Shown: piece after piece, positions 13,101 through 23,371 of the stretch
Numbering within the stretch: position 1 is the stretch's first letter
Layout: every line of letters starts with the position of its first letter
From: Diploscapter coronatus
Lineage: Eukaryota > Nematoda > Chromadorea > Rhabditida > Rhabditidae
Length of the DNA: 64,000 nt
Direction of reading: 5' to 3'
Assembly (NCBI GenBank): GCA_964036155.1
Contig: OZ038423.1
Location: forward strand, 50,421,249-50,485,248
The notes under the pieces: generated by a model
The model's input: the letters and a program-made list of their open reading frames with translations, nothing else
Told to the model about the DNA's origin: nothing
The model's database searches: none
Made by a program: the position numbers and the translations under genes

Positions 13101-13832
13101 CATCTTCGCGCTGGTCCAGCAGGTTCTTGATCGCCTTCTTCTGGAACAAAATGGGAACATAAAACGTTTGTAACAGACCAACAAGAGATCCTTTCGATTT
13201 TGTTTAGAACTTCGAAATATATAATTTGATCGAATGAAAGCATGCTGTTCGTTCAATATCGTAAAAAATGAATTCAAACTCACATATCCCCTTTTTCCCT
13301 GAACAGCAATCTCGATCAGATCAGGAAAGTCGCTCAGCGGCACATCCTCATCTGGCTCTTCTTCTTTGACCTCCTTCTGCTTGGCTGCCTCTTCTTCTTT
13401 CTCCTTCTCGAGATCTGAAAATTAAGATTTTTAAGTTTTTACCAAACCTCATTCAATTTCTAACTTCTTTGCTGCCGACATTTTCTAAATTCTATTTTTC
13501 AATAAATTTCCTGCTAAGCATTTCCTAAATCAAGCATAAACTCATTTTCCTACCCTTGTTCTGACCCAGCTCCTCCTCTTCATCGTCCATGTCCAGCAGC
13601 AATCTCTGTTTGTTCGCGTTCCTCGCTGCAGCCACTCGAGTTCGACGCGGAACAGGTGTCTGAACAATTCGTTCGTTCATCAGAAATTCAGGAGTTGATT
13701 CATTACCACGAGGACAGAAGGATCGTTAGCAGTGAGTTCTGCAAAGGTGGGTCCTTCCTCGTCAACTCCGGCCAGCTCCGCAAGCGACTTCCTCTTCGCT
13801 CCGCGCTTCAACCCACGCAATTTCGGAGGCAT
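7119..13832 (-). CDS. capg-2: Condensin II complex subunit G2 (HEAT-repeat non-SMC subunit)
   Basis: About 31 exons on the minus strand join in phase, from ATG at 13832 to TGA at 7119-7121, giving about 1,172 aa (human NCAPG2 is 1,143). It is the HEAT-repeat subunit of condensin II, which compacts mitotic chromosomes in the nucleus. The clearest family match is the central exons at 11284-11890: an NDPSEQVRLDCVKLLKKLR helix pair, then SESVRKELVELIF, then EACLVFYRFIHPL. These align in order with the NCAPG2 segments EKVRVAFVDMLLKI, RPVSRRLVSLIF and AARRFYQYAH. The N-terminus (MPPKLRGLKRGAKRKSL) is basic and followed by acidic blocks. The first exons are 13707-13832, 13554-13659, 13284-13414 and 13033-13140; the last are 7883-7980, 7633-7841 and 7119-7282. 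One intron (9270-9313) is GC-AG. The ATG is 3 nt behind TTTTCAG, so trans-splicing is likely. CAPG-1 was considered, but the block order favours G2. Confidence 0.85.
9270..9313 (-). other. GC-AG intron in capg-2
   Basis: Read on the minus strand, this 44 nt intron starts GCAAGC after an exon ending in CAG and ends TTTCCAG. Without removal the frame hits TGA within six codons. With removal the LLNIQ exon continues into ERVTDDSQ and the family-like sequence. It is therefore a well-supported non-canonical donor. Confidence 0.85.
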
Positions 13833-14461
13833 TTCTCTGAAAATAAAAAATATACTTCGAAAAAATCACGGAAATAAAAAATCGAAAGTGGAAACGAAGA
13901 AAAAAGCAGCAGCAAAATGGTTGTTTCTTTCTTCTTCCCTCTCTGTCTCACACGCTCTTTCTCTTCGCGGCAAACATTTCTCGTTCAAATTTTCGACCCA
14001 TCTGATTCGATTCGTTTCTGTTTTCTGTCATTGTTTTTTTCTGCTTTGATGATTTTTTCACGATTTAAACTTTTTTAAATTATTTTTCCTCTTCGTAAAC
14101 TTTCCTGAACAACTTTCTCTTCGAATGGTTGATTTGAAGTAGCGTTGTGTGGAATTGAGTTGGGAAAAGGTATTTCGAAATTGTTATTTCTTCGATTTCG
14201 AGAAATCCTTTCTAGGACTTGTAGGATGTTTCAATTTTTTTTTTTTTTTTTTAAATTCAGGCTCTTCCTAAATCACCCATACTTGTGTATTTGGTGCTGA
14301 TTGAACATTTTTAAAATATTGCTGTGGGGTGCGGGTTAAAGTTTTGTTTTCGAGAATTCTGCCAGAACAATTTCCTATCCAACTGCTAAAATGAATTATG
14401 AGTTTCGAAATCTCGTGATTTTTTCTGCGACTTATTTTCGAAATAAACTCGCCTTTTTCAG
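13833..14461. promoter_or_regulatory. Shared divergent promoter region of capg-2 and air-2
   Basis: This 629 bp region separates the capg-2 start (minus strand) from the air-2 start (plus strand). It contains no coding exon; the two overlapping ORFs on the + strand have no splice or domain support. There is a pure T tract near 14235-14252 and pyrimidine-rich sequence near 13920-14100. Because both starts lie within 3 nt of a TTTTCAG acceptor, part of the region on each side is probably outron removed by trans-splicing. Bidirectional promoter use is inferred from the arrangement. Confidence 0.55.
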
Positions 14462-17318
14462 ATGACATCTGAATCTGGAAGATCAACGATTTCCTCAGTC
14501 AGAGAGACGAACAACGGGGTCAGGTACGTGCAGAAAAACAGCTCAGCAACTTGCATCAAGGTCGGGAACCACCCTTGATACGCACCGGCGAGCTTAGTCG
14601 TTGAAAACCGCCTCGAAGCATGGTTAGACTGGTCCCGACTTTGATAATATTTGCTGACATGAGAGGGATATTATTAGCACTGCACAAAAATTTGTTCTGT
14701 ATTGCAAGGTCGTTCAAAATCTCACTGTATTGTAAACATCCATGTGCAGTAGATTTGATTAAATTTAAATTTTCACAAGAAAAGGGAACTGAGATATGAA
14801 GTGAGCTCTTTTCCTATACTGTTTCTCACTCTCACTTATTTCTAACTATAGCTCACGTCCTCACGTCGTTTCGAAATTGCCAGAAAAACCTGGCTTCTTT
14901 AAGATCCTTATAAATAATGATTAAATCCATGACAAAGCTGCATTTATTTCTGATTGGAATTGGCCATTCCAGTACCAAATTTTAATGATTGCTCGATACC
15001 AACTTCCATCTAATCAACTCGATTTTCAGCGAAAACTGGAATCCCTTCTGTGGCGGCTACTTCAAACTCAGAAATTTCGAGATCGGCCGGCCCCTCGGCA
15101 AAGGCAAATTCGGCAGCGTCTACTTGGCCCGCACCAAAAAGGAGAAGTACATCGTCGCTCTCAAGGTCGGTTTCGAAAAAGAAGAAAGCGTTAAATACAA
15201 CCGCACTTAAAACGTTTTTTTTTCTCAAAAATTGCGGTTTCAGTTGAAAAGTTTCAAGTATTTGAATCCAATGGATTCCGAAATTGCTTCAGCCATTTTC
15301 ATGAACTAGATGTGTTGTAAATAGATATTTTAAAGAAAAGATCTTTATAGAAACGTTCGAATCTATTCATTTCACCTCCCTTTGCAGGTCCTATTCAAAT
15401 CGCAGTTGATGAAGAGCCGCGTGGAGCACCAGTTGAGGAGGGAAATCGAAATTCAAGCACATCTTCGGTGAGATATTGATTTTGTAAAGAGTCTAATCAA
15501 AGAACGTTACTGATCCCCAGTAATAATTCACGAAGAACACGAATTCCGACTATTACCAAATCTCAGTTAAAATTTCGCCGGGATTTATTTTTGCCGAAAA
15601 TTATCAGAATTCAAAAACAGCCTAATCAGGGGCGAATTCAGAATTCACAGATGAGAGTTTATATTTTTCCCTCTCCCCTGCATTCCGATTATATTCGAAA
15701 CGCAGGGGGAGTAATAATGGAAAACGAGCGTTTGACAAAGAACTATTCTCGTGATGGAACTCATACTCATACCTAATAACAAGGTGATTTGCAGCCATCC
15801 GAATATCCTCCGAATGCACACGTACTTCTGGGACGAGAAGAGGATCTACTTGGTGCTGGAATACGCTCTGGGAGGAGAGATGTACAAGCTGCTCCAGAAG
15901 AAGAGGCGATTCGACGAGCCTACTGCTGGAAAGGTGGCTGGCTGCAAGAAATTAAACTGTTCCTTTTCCTAAAAATAAAAAACTCGTTTAAGAAAATTGA
16001 ATGGAACTTATATTCAGAGAGATGAAACTACATCATTTTTAGCGCAGACAAATTTGACAAAAAACAACAACAATTCTCAATTTGCAGTTCATGTACGAGA
16101 TTGCGGACGCACTGGTCTACTGCCACAGCAAGAACGTGATCCACAGGGACATCAAGCCAGAAAATCTCCTCATCGGCTCCAAGGGCGAACTGAAGATTGC
16201 CGACTTCGGATGGTCCGTCCATGCACCTGGCAATACGTGAGCGTATCTCTTGTTTATCAAACCCTATCAGATACAAACCGTTATTTTCAAATCATCGTTG
16301 AAAATTTGACTGGGAAACAAGCTCGAAGAATTATAAGATTTTCTTATGAATTTCTACTAACCTGTATTTGACACCAATTTTGCTATCGATATTTTTATCC
16401 TGATCATCAAAGCTCGAACTTTTAGTCGGGACACGATGTGCGGCACGCTGGACTACCTGCCGCCCGAGATGGTGACAGGCCAGTCGCACACTGCAGCTGT
16501 CGATCTCTGGGCCATCGGCATCCTCTGCTTCGAATTTCTCACTGGCAAACCCCCCTTCGAGGCTGACGACCAGAGCAAAACATATGACAACATCAAGAAG
16601 GTCTGCCAAAGAAAATAACGGACTAGCCTCTGAACAAGAAAACTTTCCTGCTTATTTCGATATCTTCCGCTTGATTTTGAACGGAATAATTTTGGCTGCG
16701 AGTACTTCTGTCTCAAACGCTATTTCTCCTTTCTCTCACCTCGAAACATAAATACTTATTTTATTTTGTGGGACAGAAGTACTCACAGCCAATAATGTTC
16801 TGAGCATGAACATCATTTTCAGTCTCCTAGTTTACCTAATTTTCTTACTTTCAGCTGCGCATGACCTATCCCAGCTACGTGACGGAAGGAGCTCGCGACC
16901 TGATCAAACACCTACTGCAGCTGGAGCCGCGCAGCCGAATGCCTCTCTCCATGGTAGGGAATGATTGAGGAGGAAGAAAAGATTAGACATTGCAGGTGCT
17001 GGAACATCGGTGGATCGTGACGATGGTCAAGAAGAAGACCGACATGGTCGAGGCTGAGAAGGCTAAACTCGCTGAGAAACACAAGTGAGGATGAGCTTTC
17101 AGAAATTTTTACAGGGAACGAAATTCGCTGCGTTTTTCTACATCATACAAAAATTTTTTATGTAAATACAATAAAATATTAAAAACTTCTTTGTGACAAC
17201 ATCGACTAATTTACTTGAAACACCCGGTAGAACTTATTGACTTTTCAGAGCCGAGGAGCGCTATCGCGTGAACAAGCAGCTGAACGATTCTCGCCAGGGA
17301 CCTAATTTGGAGGGTTAG
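14462..17318 (+). CDS. air-2: Aurora B-type serine/threonine kinase
   Basis: Nine exons (14462-14523, 15030-15165, 15388-15467, 15795-15933, 16088-16236, 16426-16600, 16855-16953, 16996-17084, 17249-17318) join in phase to 332 aa. This is the kinase of the chromosomal passenger complex: it phosphorylates histone H3 and kinetochore proteins and drives cytokinesis. Seen directly are the glycine loop [12 protein letters not shown] (45-55), catalytic Lys66, IHRDIKPEN (157-164), DFGWSVHAP (178-186), activation-loop Thr192 in [10 protein letters not shown], and LPPEM. The short N-terminus (about 36 aa before the kinase) and near-identity of signature blocks to C. elegans AIR-2 favour Aurora B over Aurora A. 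The C-terminal tail after the domain is Lys/Glu-rich and longer than usual. ATG follows TTTTTCAG directly, indicating trans-splicing. It is divergent from capg-2. A polyadenylation signal lies at 17911. Confidence 0.95.
14561..14639. ncRNA. Candidate structured RNA in air-2 intron 1
   Basis: A 79 nt block is closed by GTCGGGAACCA pairing with TGGTCCCGAC, giving 10 bp with one bulged A. A second possible helix pairs ATCAAGG with CCTTGAT at its left edge. The block is much richer in GC than the surrounding intron. Short pieces (CCACCCTTGATACGC, CTCGAAGC, TGGTTAG) loosely recall 5S rRNA order, and a bulged closing stem also recalls Y/sbRNAs. No tRNA B box is present. The structure is seen; its identity is unknown. 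Confidence 0.3.
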
Positions 17319-18863
17319 GGAATTGCCAAGTAACAACCTGCTCTTTCCAAATACAGACCATCGATGTGAACATTTTTAAATCATTTTTGTGAAGTACCGC
17401 ATATCCATAACTCTGCCAAGTTACTTCTTTCGAAACGTCATTCTTCCCCTGTAGTGTCACTTTATCTGCAAATATCCCAACGTTATCTACTTTAAAAATT
17501 GATCACCCCAAATGGTATTCTTACTTTCAAGGAGAAGATTCCGAACATTAATTTTTAGACATAATTTTTGTTCTCTTTGAAAATATAGAATTCCCTTTCT
17601 TTGATTTGAAATTCCCTAAAATGGTCCAATTCAAGATGTTTATTTTCTAGCTCAAATTCAGTTTTACACCTATTTCTTCCAGTCATCCAATTACGTATTC
17701 AATTGTCAGTCGAAAACGAAATTCAATGAAATTTACTTACAACATTAATAATTTGATGATGAGCGTCATTCATTTTTCTTTCTTGAATTGTGTTTCGTAT
17801 TTCATTCGAACAGTTTTACGAGAAAATCATTCGACATTTATTTATTCACTTCTTTCGAGATATTTGATGACCATTTGCGTTTTTCTTTTTCCGTGTAAAT
17901 TCAATTAAAAAATAAAGTTTTTTTAGAAATTTCAATTTCGATTAAAAAGCTTTTCCCCTCGAATTACCTCTACTATATAATTCTGTAGTCACTATTTAAA
18001 TTTCAGTTTGTCAAGAATAAATGCTAGGGAGATTTGGTAAGGAGTTGGAGGGGTTTTATCTGATTTACTAATCTCTAATCATTTTATTTTAAATTTTCAT
18101 GCAACCGAAATATAAATTATTGAACATTTGTCTGTTAAATACTTGGAATCAAATCCTATTCTTGATTCTATCACTGGCAGAAGTTTTATATTTATATTTT
18201 CTTATTGTTAAAAATAGTAGTTTCAATTTAATTATGAATCTTAAACTAATCTAGCTAAGTTCAACTAAATCATAAATAAAGATAATCGATGTCATTGAAA
18301 TTCTAGTTAATACTCAATATAAATTTATTTCATAATTAGCAAATTACATTGTTTCTAAACGACAATAACAAGATAGTGCGCTATTTAAAGAAAACTGCGA
18401 TATGACGATTTGGAGTTGCCGCAACATTACTTTGAAATATCGCGACACGCCAAATAAAATGTAATACAAATTTTATTGATCAGATAGTAAGTCGTATTTT
18501 CAAAAACTGAGTTTAACCTTAATGTTGCCTAAATTTATCGACCAATAGATTTTTTAATCAAAATAATCATATGCTGTTTATGGGCAGGGTTGGAAATTTG
18601 GACCCGAATAAAACCCGATCGGTTCTCAAATTTGCAGCCCTGCTTTCCTTCATAACATGTGCTCGGTCTTTGAGTTTTTTCTCGAATAAAAAATTTTAAT
18701 TCAGTGAGTATACAGCCAAAAAATAATTGAAAATAATCACCTTGTAATTGAAATGATCACAAAATGTGCCCAAATGCGCTTCGAAAAAGGAAATATAGTT
18801 GTCTGTAAAGTCTCCCTATAAAAAGAAGTTACTGATCTTAAGTTAAAGTTTATCGAGATTTAG
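17319..18863. other. air-2 3' region and AT-rich spacer
   Basis: This holds the air-2 3' UTR with an AATAAA at 17911-17916, then AT-rich sequence. A short foldback (about 18588-18653) has AGGGTTGGAAATTTGG facing CAAATTTGCAGCCCT. No coding exon is recognised before the orphan exon at 18864. Confidence 0.5.
17911..17916 (+). terminator. Polyadenylation signal AATAAA of air-2
   Basis: AATAAA in an A-rich context about 590 bp after the stop. A nearer signal was not seen, so it may be the end of a long 3' UTR. Confidence 0.4.
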
Positions 18864-18992
18864 AGATTGGATATCCAGAATCGTGAAAAATCAAAACAAG
18901 AAGTTGATGTTGTAGTAAAGACACTGGCTCGGAAAGACGATAAGAATCAAATTCAAAAGGAATCAAATATACAATATCACGTTATCCAATAA
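18864..18992 (+). pseudogene. Orphan duplicate of the receptor gene's terminal exon
   Basis: This 129 nt block is a diverged copy of the last exon of the receptor at 22123-22266. It keeps the acceptor (TTTAG), the phase, an open 42-codon frame and a stop. Shared residues include R-L-x-x-Q-N-R-E-K-S-K, then V-V-K-T-L-A-R-K and K-N-Q-I-Q. The preceding exons of the receptor (TM segments) are not found upstream. It is either a remnant of a tandem paralog or an unused duplicated alternative last exon. The downstream location (500 bp before the receptor start) rules out use by the present gene. Confidence 0.7.
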
Positions 18993-19369
18993 CAATTTCA
19001 AATCATAAAAATCTATCTCATTGTTCGTATTTATGTCTGTTCGATTTTCCCTTTCATAAAATAGACAAATCTCGATATTATTTTAGACAAACTTTAAACT
19101 AAGATTGTCGAGATAAAGCCTATGATAGGTTCTTAGAAAAAAATTACCTGATATAAACTGAAATTGGCAAAAACAGATCACCTGTAAAAAATGAAATGTT
19201 CAAAAATCTCTCTTAATAATTTATTTGGCAACCGAATGTTTTTTGCTGTTTAATTTCGCGATAAACCTTCGTTATTAGGAACTTCTTATTAAAAATTGAT
19301 TCTACTATCAAAATAACGAGTTCGAATTAAAATCGCTAAACTTCCTTCGATTTTATATACCTCGATATA

Positions 19370-22266
19370 ATGTATTTTTGCCCAGCCAAATATATGGATT
19401 CCGACTATGTGCAGGAATATTGGGATCAAGCTGATGTTAGCGTGGAAATCTGCGAGAGTATATTAAGCATTTTTCACTAATCATTAGAACAAATGTCGCA
19501 CATTAGTGACAGATTATATATAATAATATCAATTTTTAAGTTAATGAATTTTGCAAAATATTCGAAACTAAATATCTTATGTATGAATTTTACACAGATA
19601 GAATCTTTCTAGGTTTTACCAAATCCACTACATATTATGGTTCATTTTTCACTTTATTTATACATCACCCACTCCGTAAGTAAGACATTTTATATCTGAA
19701 AACCTTTCTTTTAAATTATTAGTTATTTTTTATTAAATTCCAACATATGTATACTTTTAGCAGCAGCTATAGTATCTCTTGAAGATGATAATGTTAAAAG
19801 ATGTGTATTATACTTTGGGGGATATTTATTACGACTAATTCTATTGGTATTTGGAATACGAACGATTACGATATTAATGAAGAAATCGATAAAATTTTCA
19901 ACATTTGAAAAACAGTTGCTATCGCTATTAATATTGAAATGTATCTATACGTTAATTAACATCACTGTTGTGAGTTGATTGTTTCAAACATAACTCTATG
20001 TATATTTTAGGATAATTATCAGAGTTATGCAATTTTGAAAACTGCGTGTTGTCTGTATGGTGGTGATGCACAGGTAAACATTACTTTTTATATACATACA
20101 TATAAGTCATTGATCTAAATCAATTGGATTTAAGCTCTATATCTTTTGATAATATGTTCATAGATTGAAGGTAATCAAATCATGCAATATCTATCTCATA
20201 AGTCCTTTTTGTAATACAGCAAAGTTTGAGCTTGATTCCACTTGATTTAGTAGGATTTTTACCCCTTTTCTGGCCGCAATCCACTCAACTTTGACCGAAT
20301 GAGAGACTTTGATTCGGAAATCCTTTTTTACTTGATTCTCTGATTTCACTTTACAGAAAAAAACACGCTGACTTCCAAAACATGTTTATTTCATGTCGAG
20401 AGAAGTGGTAGTGAGATGAATTTGAGATCAAGTGAGAAATGAGATTTTTGGGGAATGCTAATTTTGTGGATGAGGAATTCTGCTCATACAGCAATTTAAA
20501 AAAAAAAAAAGAAAAGTATTATTAATTGGCCCCTAACATTGTTCTGCTCATCTATTGGTATATTTCATATTGTTCAGGTTTATTATTTCATGATTATATC
20601 ATTGGAAATGATTGTTGGAAATATGATCAAATTTGTATCCTGTGCAATGGCAGTTCAACGAGCGAGGGCATTTTCTGAGTATGACTCAAATTCTTCCTAG
20701 ATCTGTACAAATTTTATTGATCTTTCAAAAACTATTTTAGTAAACCAAGTTATCGAATCACAAGCCTCAACAAATACATATTCATTGCTTTACCGATAAT
20801 TAGTACGCTCGTTCTTTGCTTTATGGATGCAAAAGCCTTTTATCGCATCATATTTGTTGGCAATGAGCCATATAAGAATCATATGAAGCGTCGAGCGAAT
20901 CAATTACTTGACAAGCCAGATGAGGATAATTATTGCAATATTTTGATGCTTATTGATTTAAACGAATCTATGAAGTACTATGTAAGAAAATTCATATGAG
21001 GGGTGTTCAAAATTTCAATCTTTAAAAATTCGAAATCGAAATTGGAATTCCAAAACCCATAGATCGAAACTCAGAATACCCCTGATCAATATAATATGAC
21101 TTTTTGAATTGTACTTTCAACCAGGATAAATATAATTCCAAATTCAGTATGTTTATATTCAATGTATGACAATTGTCATAATAAATGGAATATTAATTCC
21201 GATTTTAATCTGGAGTACCGCTTATCTACTGAAGAAACTCAAGCGACAGCTTAGCAAAATATCGAAGGATCTGAGGAAAAGTGAAAATGGTTTGAATCGA
21301 CGGTTGATAGCGCATGTAGAAAATTTGCATTAAATATTTCCTATGAATGATGGATATTATTTCAGGCAATTGTTGAAATAGTCATCTATTGTGCTGGAAT
21401 GATTTACTACCTGCCTTCGAATATCAGTAATCCGAATGATTTTATTGTAAGAATATTCATAAAAGGAAAAATGAGAACTGCAAGACGATCATGACACGAG
21501 ACATGACGAAATGACAGTTACTATATGACAGAGGACGGAGGGCATTCTACTAAATGACGGAGGGTACTTCAAAAAACTGATGAAGTACCTTCTAGTTGAA
21601 CCCTTTTTCCTCAGTCATATAGCTATTGCCTGATGAAATAGTAACGGAAAGCAATTAATAAAAGTAACAAGTAGTAAGCTCATTAATAAAAGTAGTAAAC
21701 AAAAATCCAATAGTTTTTGTTTACTACTTACTATCCCCGTTTTTCCATAAACTGCAATCTTTCTAGTTTCTTTGCATTCTCTCATTCATAAATCTCTCGC
21801 TCAAAAGAAGCTAAAAATTGTGGGAAAATGAGAGTACCTATTAGTTACTACTCTTATTAATTGCCGTAGGAAAATAAACACTTCCCTGGTTTAACACGCC
21901 CTATTTTGCTCAAGTCTCGCATCATGATGTCGTAAGGTTTCCATATAGTCCTTTAAAATTAAATGAACTTTTAAAATGAATTTAGACATACGTATCTCCG
22001 ATTACAGTACTTGGCCCGAACATTCAGTTTTTGACACTATATCTCCTGACTAGAAGTGCAATTCAGGTATAGTGAATTTTTAATAATTATGATATTTATC
22101 TATAGTTTCCATTGAATTTTAGAGATTGAATACCCAGAATCGTGAAAAATCGAAGACGAAAAATATCGTGGTGAAGACTTTGGCGCGAAAACCAGACAAA
22201 AATCAAATCCAGAGAAATAGAATATATAACATCGCGATTCCGAAGAACGATAATCATACTGCCTGA
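19370..22266 (+). CDS. Serpentine receptor-like multi-pass membrane protein (nematode chemoreceptor type)
   Basis: Ten exons (19370-19457, 19613-19675, 19761-19969, 20011-20073, 20578-20678, 20741-20981, 21148-21315, 21366-21446, 21986-22066, 22123-22266) keep frame throughout and give 412 aa. Seven or eight hydrophobic segments alternate with charged loops, for example YFGGYLLRLILLVFGI, IISLEMIVGNMIKF, FIALPIISTLVLCFM and IVIINGILIPILIW. A basic cytoplasmic tail of 48 aa follows the last segment. The layout suggests a nematode 7TM chemoreceptor (Sre/Srb-like, family not resolved), which would act in the ciliary membrane of sensory neurons. No DRY or NPxxY motif is evident. Introns carry foldback elements. 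Start codon choice is the first in-frame ATG; an upstream exon is possible. Confidence 0.5.
20999..21084. repeat. Short foldback in a receptor intron
   Basis: AGGGGTGTTC near the left edge faces GAATACCCCT at the right edge, inside the intron 20982-21147. The interior is AT-rich with no frame. It may be a short MITE relic. Confidence 0.4.
21651..21868. repeat. Nested foldback element in a receptor intron
   Basis: The outer inverted repeat pairs GCAATTAATAAAAGTA with TACTCTTATTAATTGC, and inside it a perfect 14 bp stem (GTAGTAAACAAAAA facing TTTTTGTTTACTAC, about 21690-21729) forms a second hairpin. It lies in the 539 bp intron 21447-21985. A MITE origin is likely, but the flanking duplication is unclear. 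Confidence 0.5.
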
Positions 22267-23055
22267 TAGATGGAACAATTTAACACTATTTATTTCTTTT
22301 GCTTAATAACCTCACGGATATTTTGGGTTTATTATTCTATTTCGATTTTTATGTTCAACTTTGTTTATTTTAAGTTTCTCTTTGATCTTTTAATGATGTT
22401 TCTGATCCCAATAAGTAAATATTTTTGCAGGTGAATCTGTGTTGATTAATTTTGAGAAAGTTATTTGCATAAGGAGGCAAAATATCGACAGAGTTTAATA
22501 CTCGCCATATCAGAAATTGAAATGATAATACTCTCTTAATATAAAGTACATACAAAATGAAAGTGCATTTGCGCTCGCATAAATCAAAATATGTAAATGC
22601 AAACTTAATTGTAAAAAAAGAACTCAAAAAGCAACTATCTTATCCAAACTTTTCGTGTTCAACACCCATTTTTTCAAGATGCAAATTTTTATATCTATAA
22701 GAGCTTCAGAATGATGTATAAAATGCTGGGGTAAAAATGCACTCCTGGGGGCGTGTAATCAAACTGAGTGCGGAGTGTCAACAATAATTGTTCACAGGAA
22801 ATCGATTAGCTATTTCTGCTATATATTTTGAAAGTTACTTTGAAATCATTAATGGATTGAAATCACTATAAAATAAATATTGAATTTGGTTACAGAATTT
22901 CCTAAATAAAATATTTTAAAGAATATTGATTTCAGTTACAATTTTTTAGTGTCTTTCGAGAGTTGTCTGTATCATGTGCATTGAAATTAAATTATTATTT
23001 CACATTTTATTGAATCAAATTTCTATACGAAATCTCAGATTATTATAACCAAGCT
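22267..23055. other. Spacer between the receptor and kelch-fragment genes
   Basis: The two neighbours converge here (+ and -). The sequence is AT-rich and carries only isolated short ORFs, such as minus 22370-22627, with no recognisable domain. No RNA gene or clear repeat was seen. Confidence 0.45.
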
Positions 23056-23371
23056 TTATTTTTTGTTAATTTTTCCAACTTCTCGCCATTTATTCGTTTG
23101 TGGATCGTATTCTTCAATAGCGTCACAGAAGTTTTTCGGACAGTGAAAACTATCTCTTTTCTCAATATTTTGAAATCTAGCAATAAGTTAACAAATATTT
23201 CGTATAAAGGTATGCACAATCTCAGCTCACCCTCCGACTGCATACAATTTTCCATTAGCGACAATGAGCGAATGACTCACTCTTGCATAACTCATATCAG
23301 CGATTCGAGAAATTCGCCTGTTAACTGGAGCTGAGGGGTCGAAACACAGACAGGATTTGAATATAACATCG
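23056..23371 (-). pseudogene. Terminal exons of a second kelch gene, probably partial
   Basis: Two minus-strand exons, 23231-23371 and 23056-23176, encode a kelch blade and the protein end: CFDPSAPVNR, YARVSHSLIVANGKLYAVGG, then DAIEEYDPQTNKWREVGK and a stop. Splice phases are identical to the last two exons of the gene ending at 4317, and residues correspond one for one (GKLFAIGG, IEEYDPIRDEW). No upstream kelch exon was recognised between 23372 and about 24000. It is called partial because only the 3' end is seen, but both exons are open and correctly spliced, so a distant 5' part cannot be excluded. Confidence 0.65.

Noticed and set aside
14561..14639. tRNA gene in air-2 intron 1
   Set aside because: A 7 bp acceptor-like stem is present but there is no GGTTCGA-type B box or cloverleaf arm order, so it is listed only as an unassigned structured RNA candidate.
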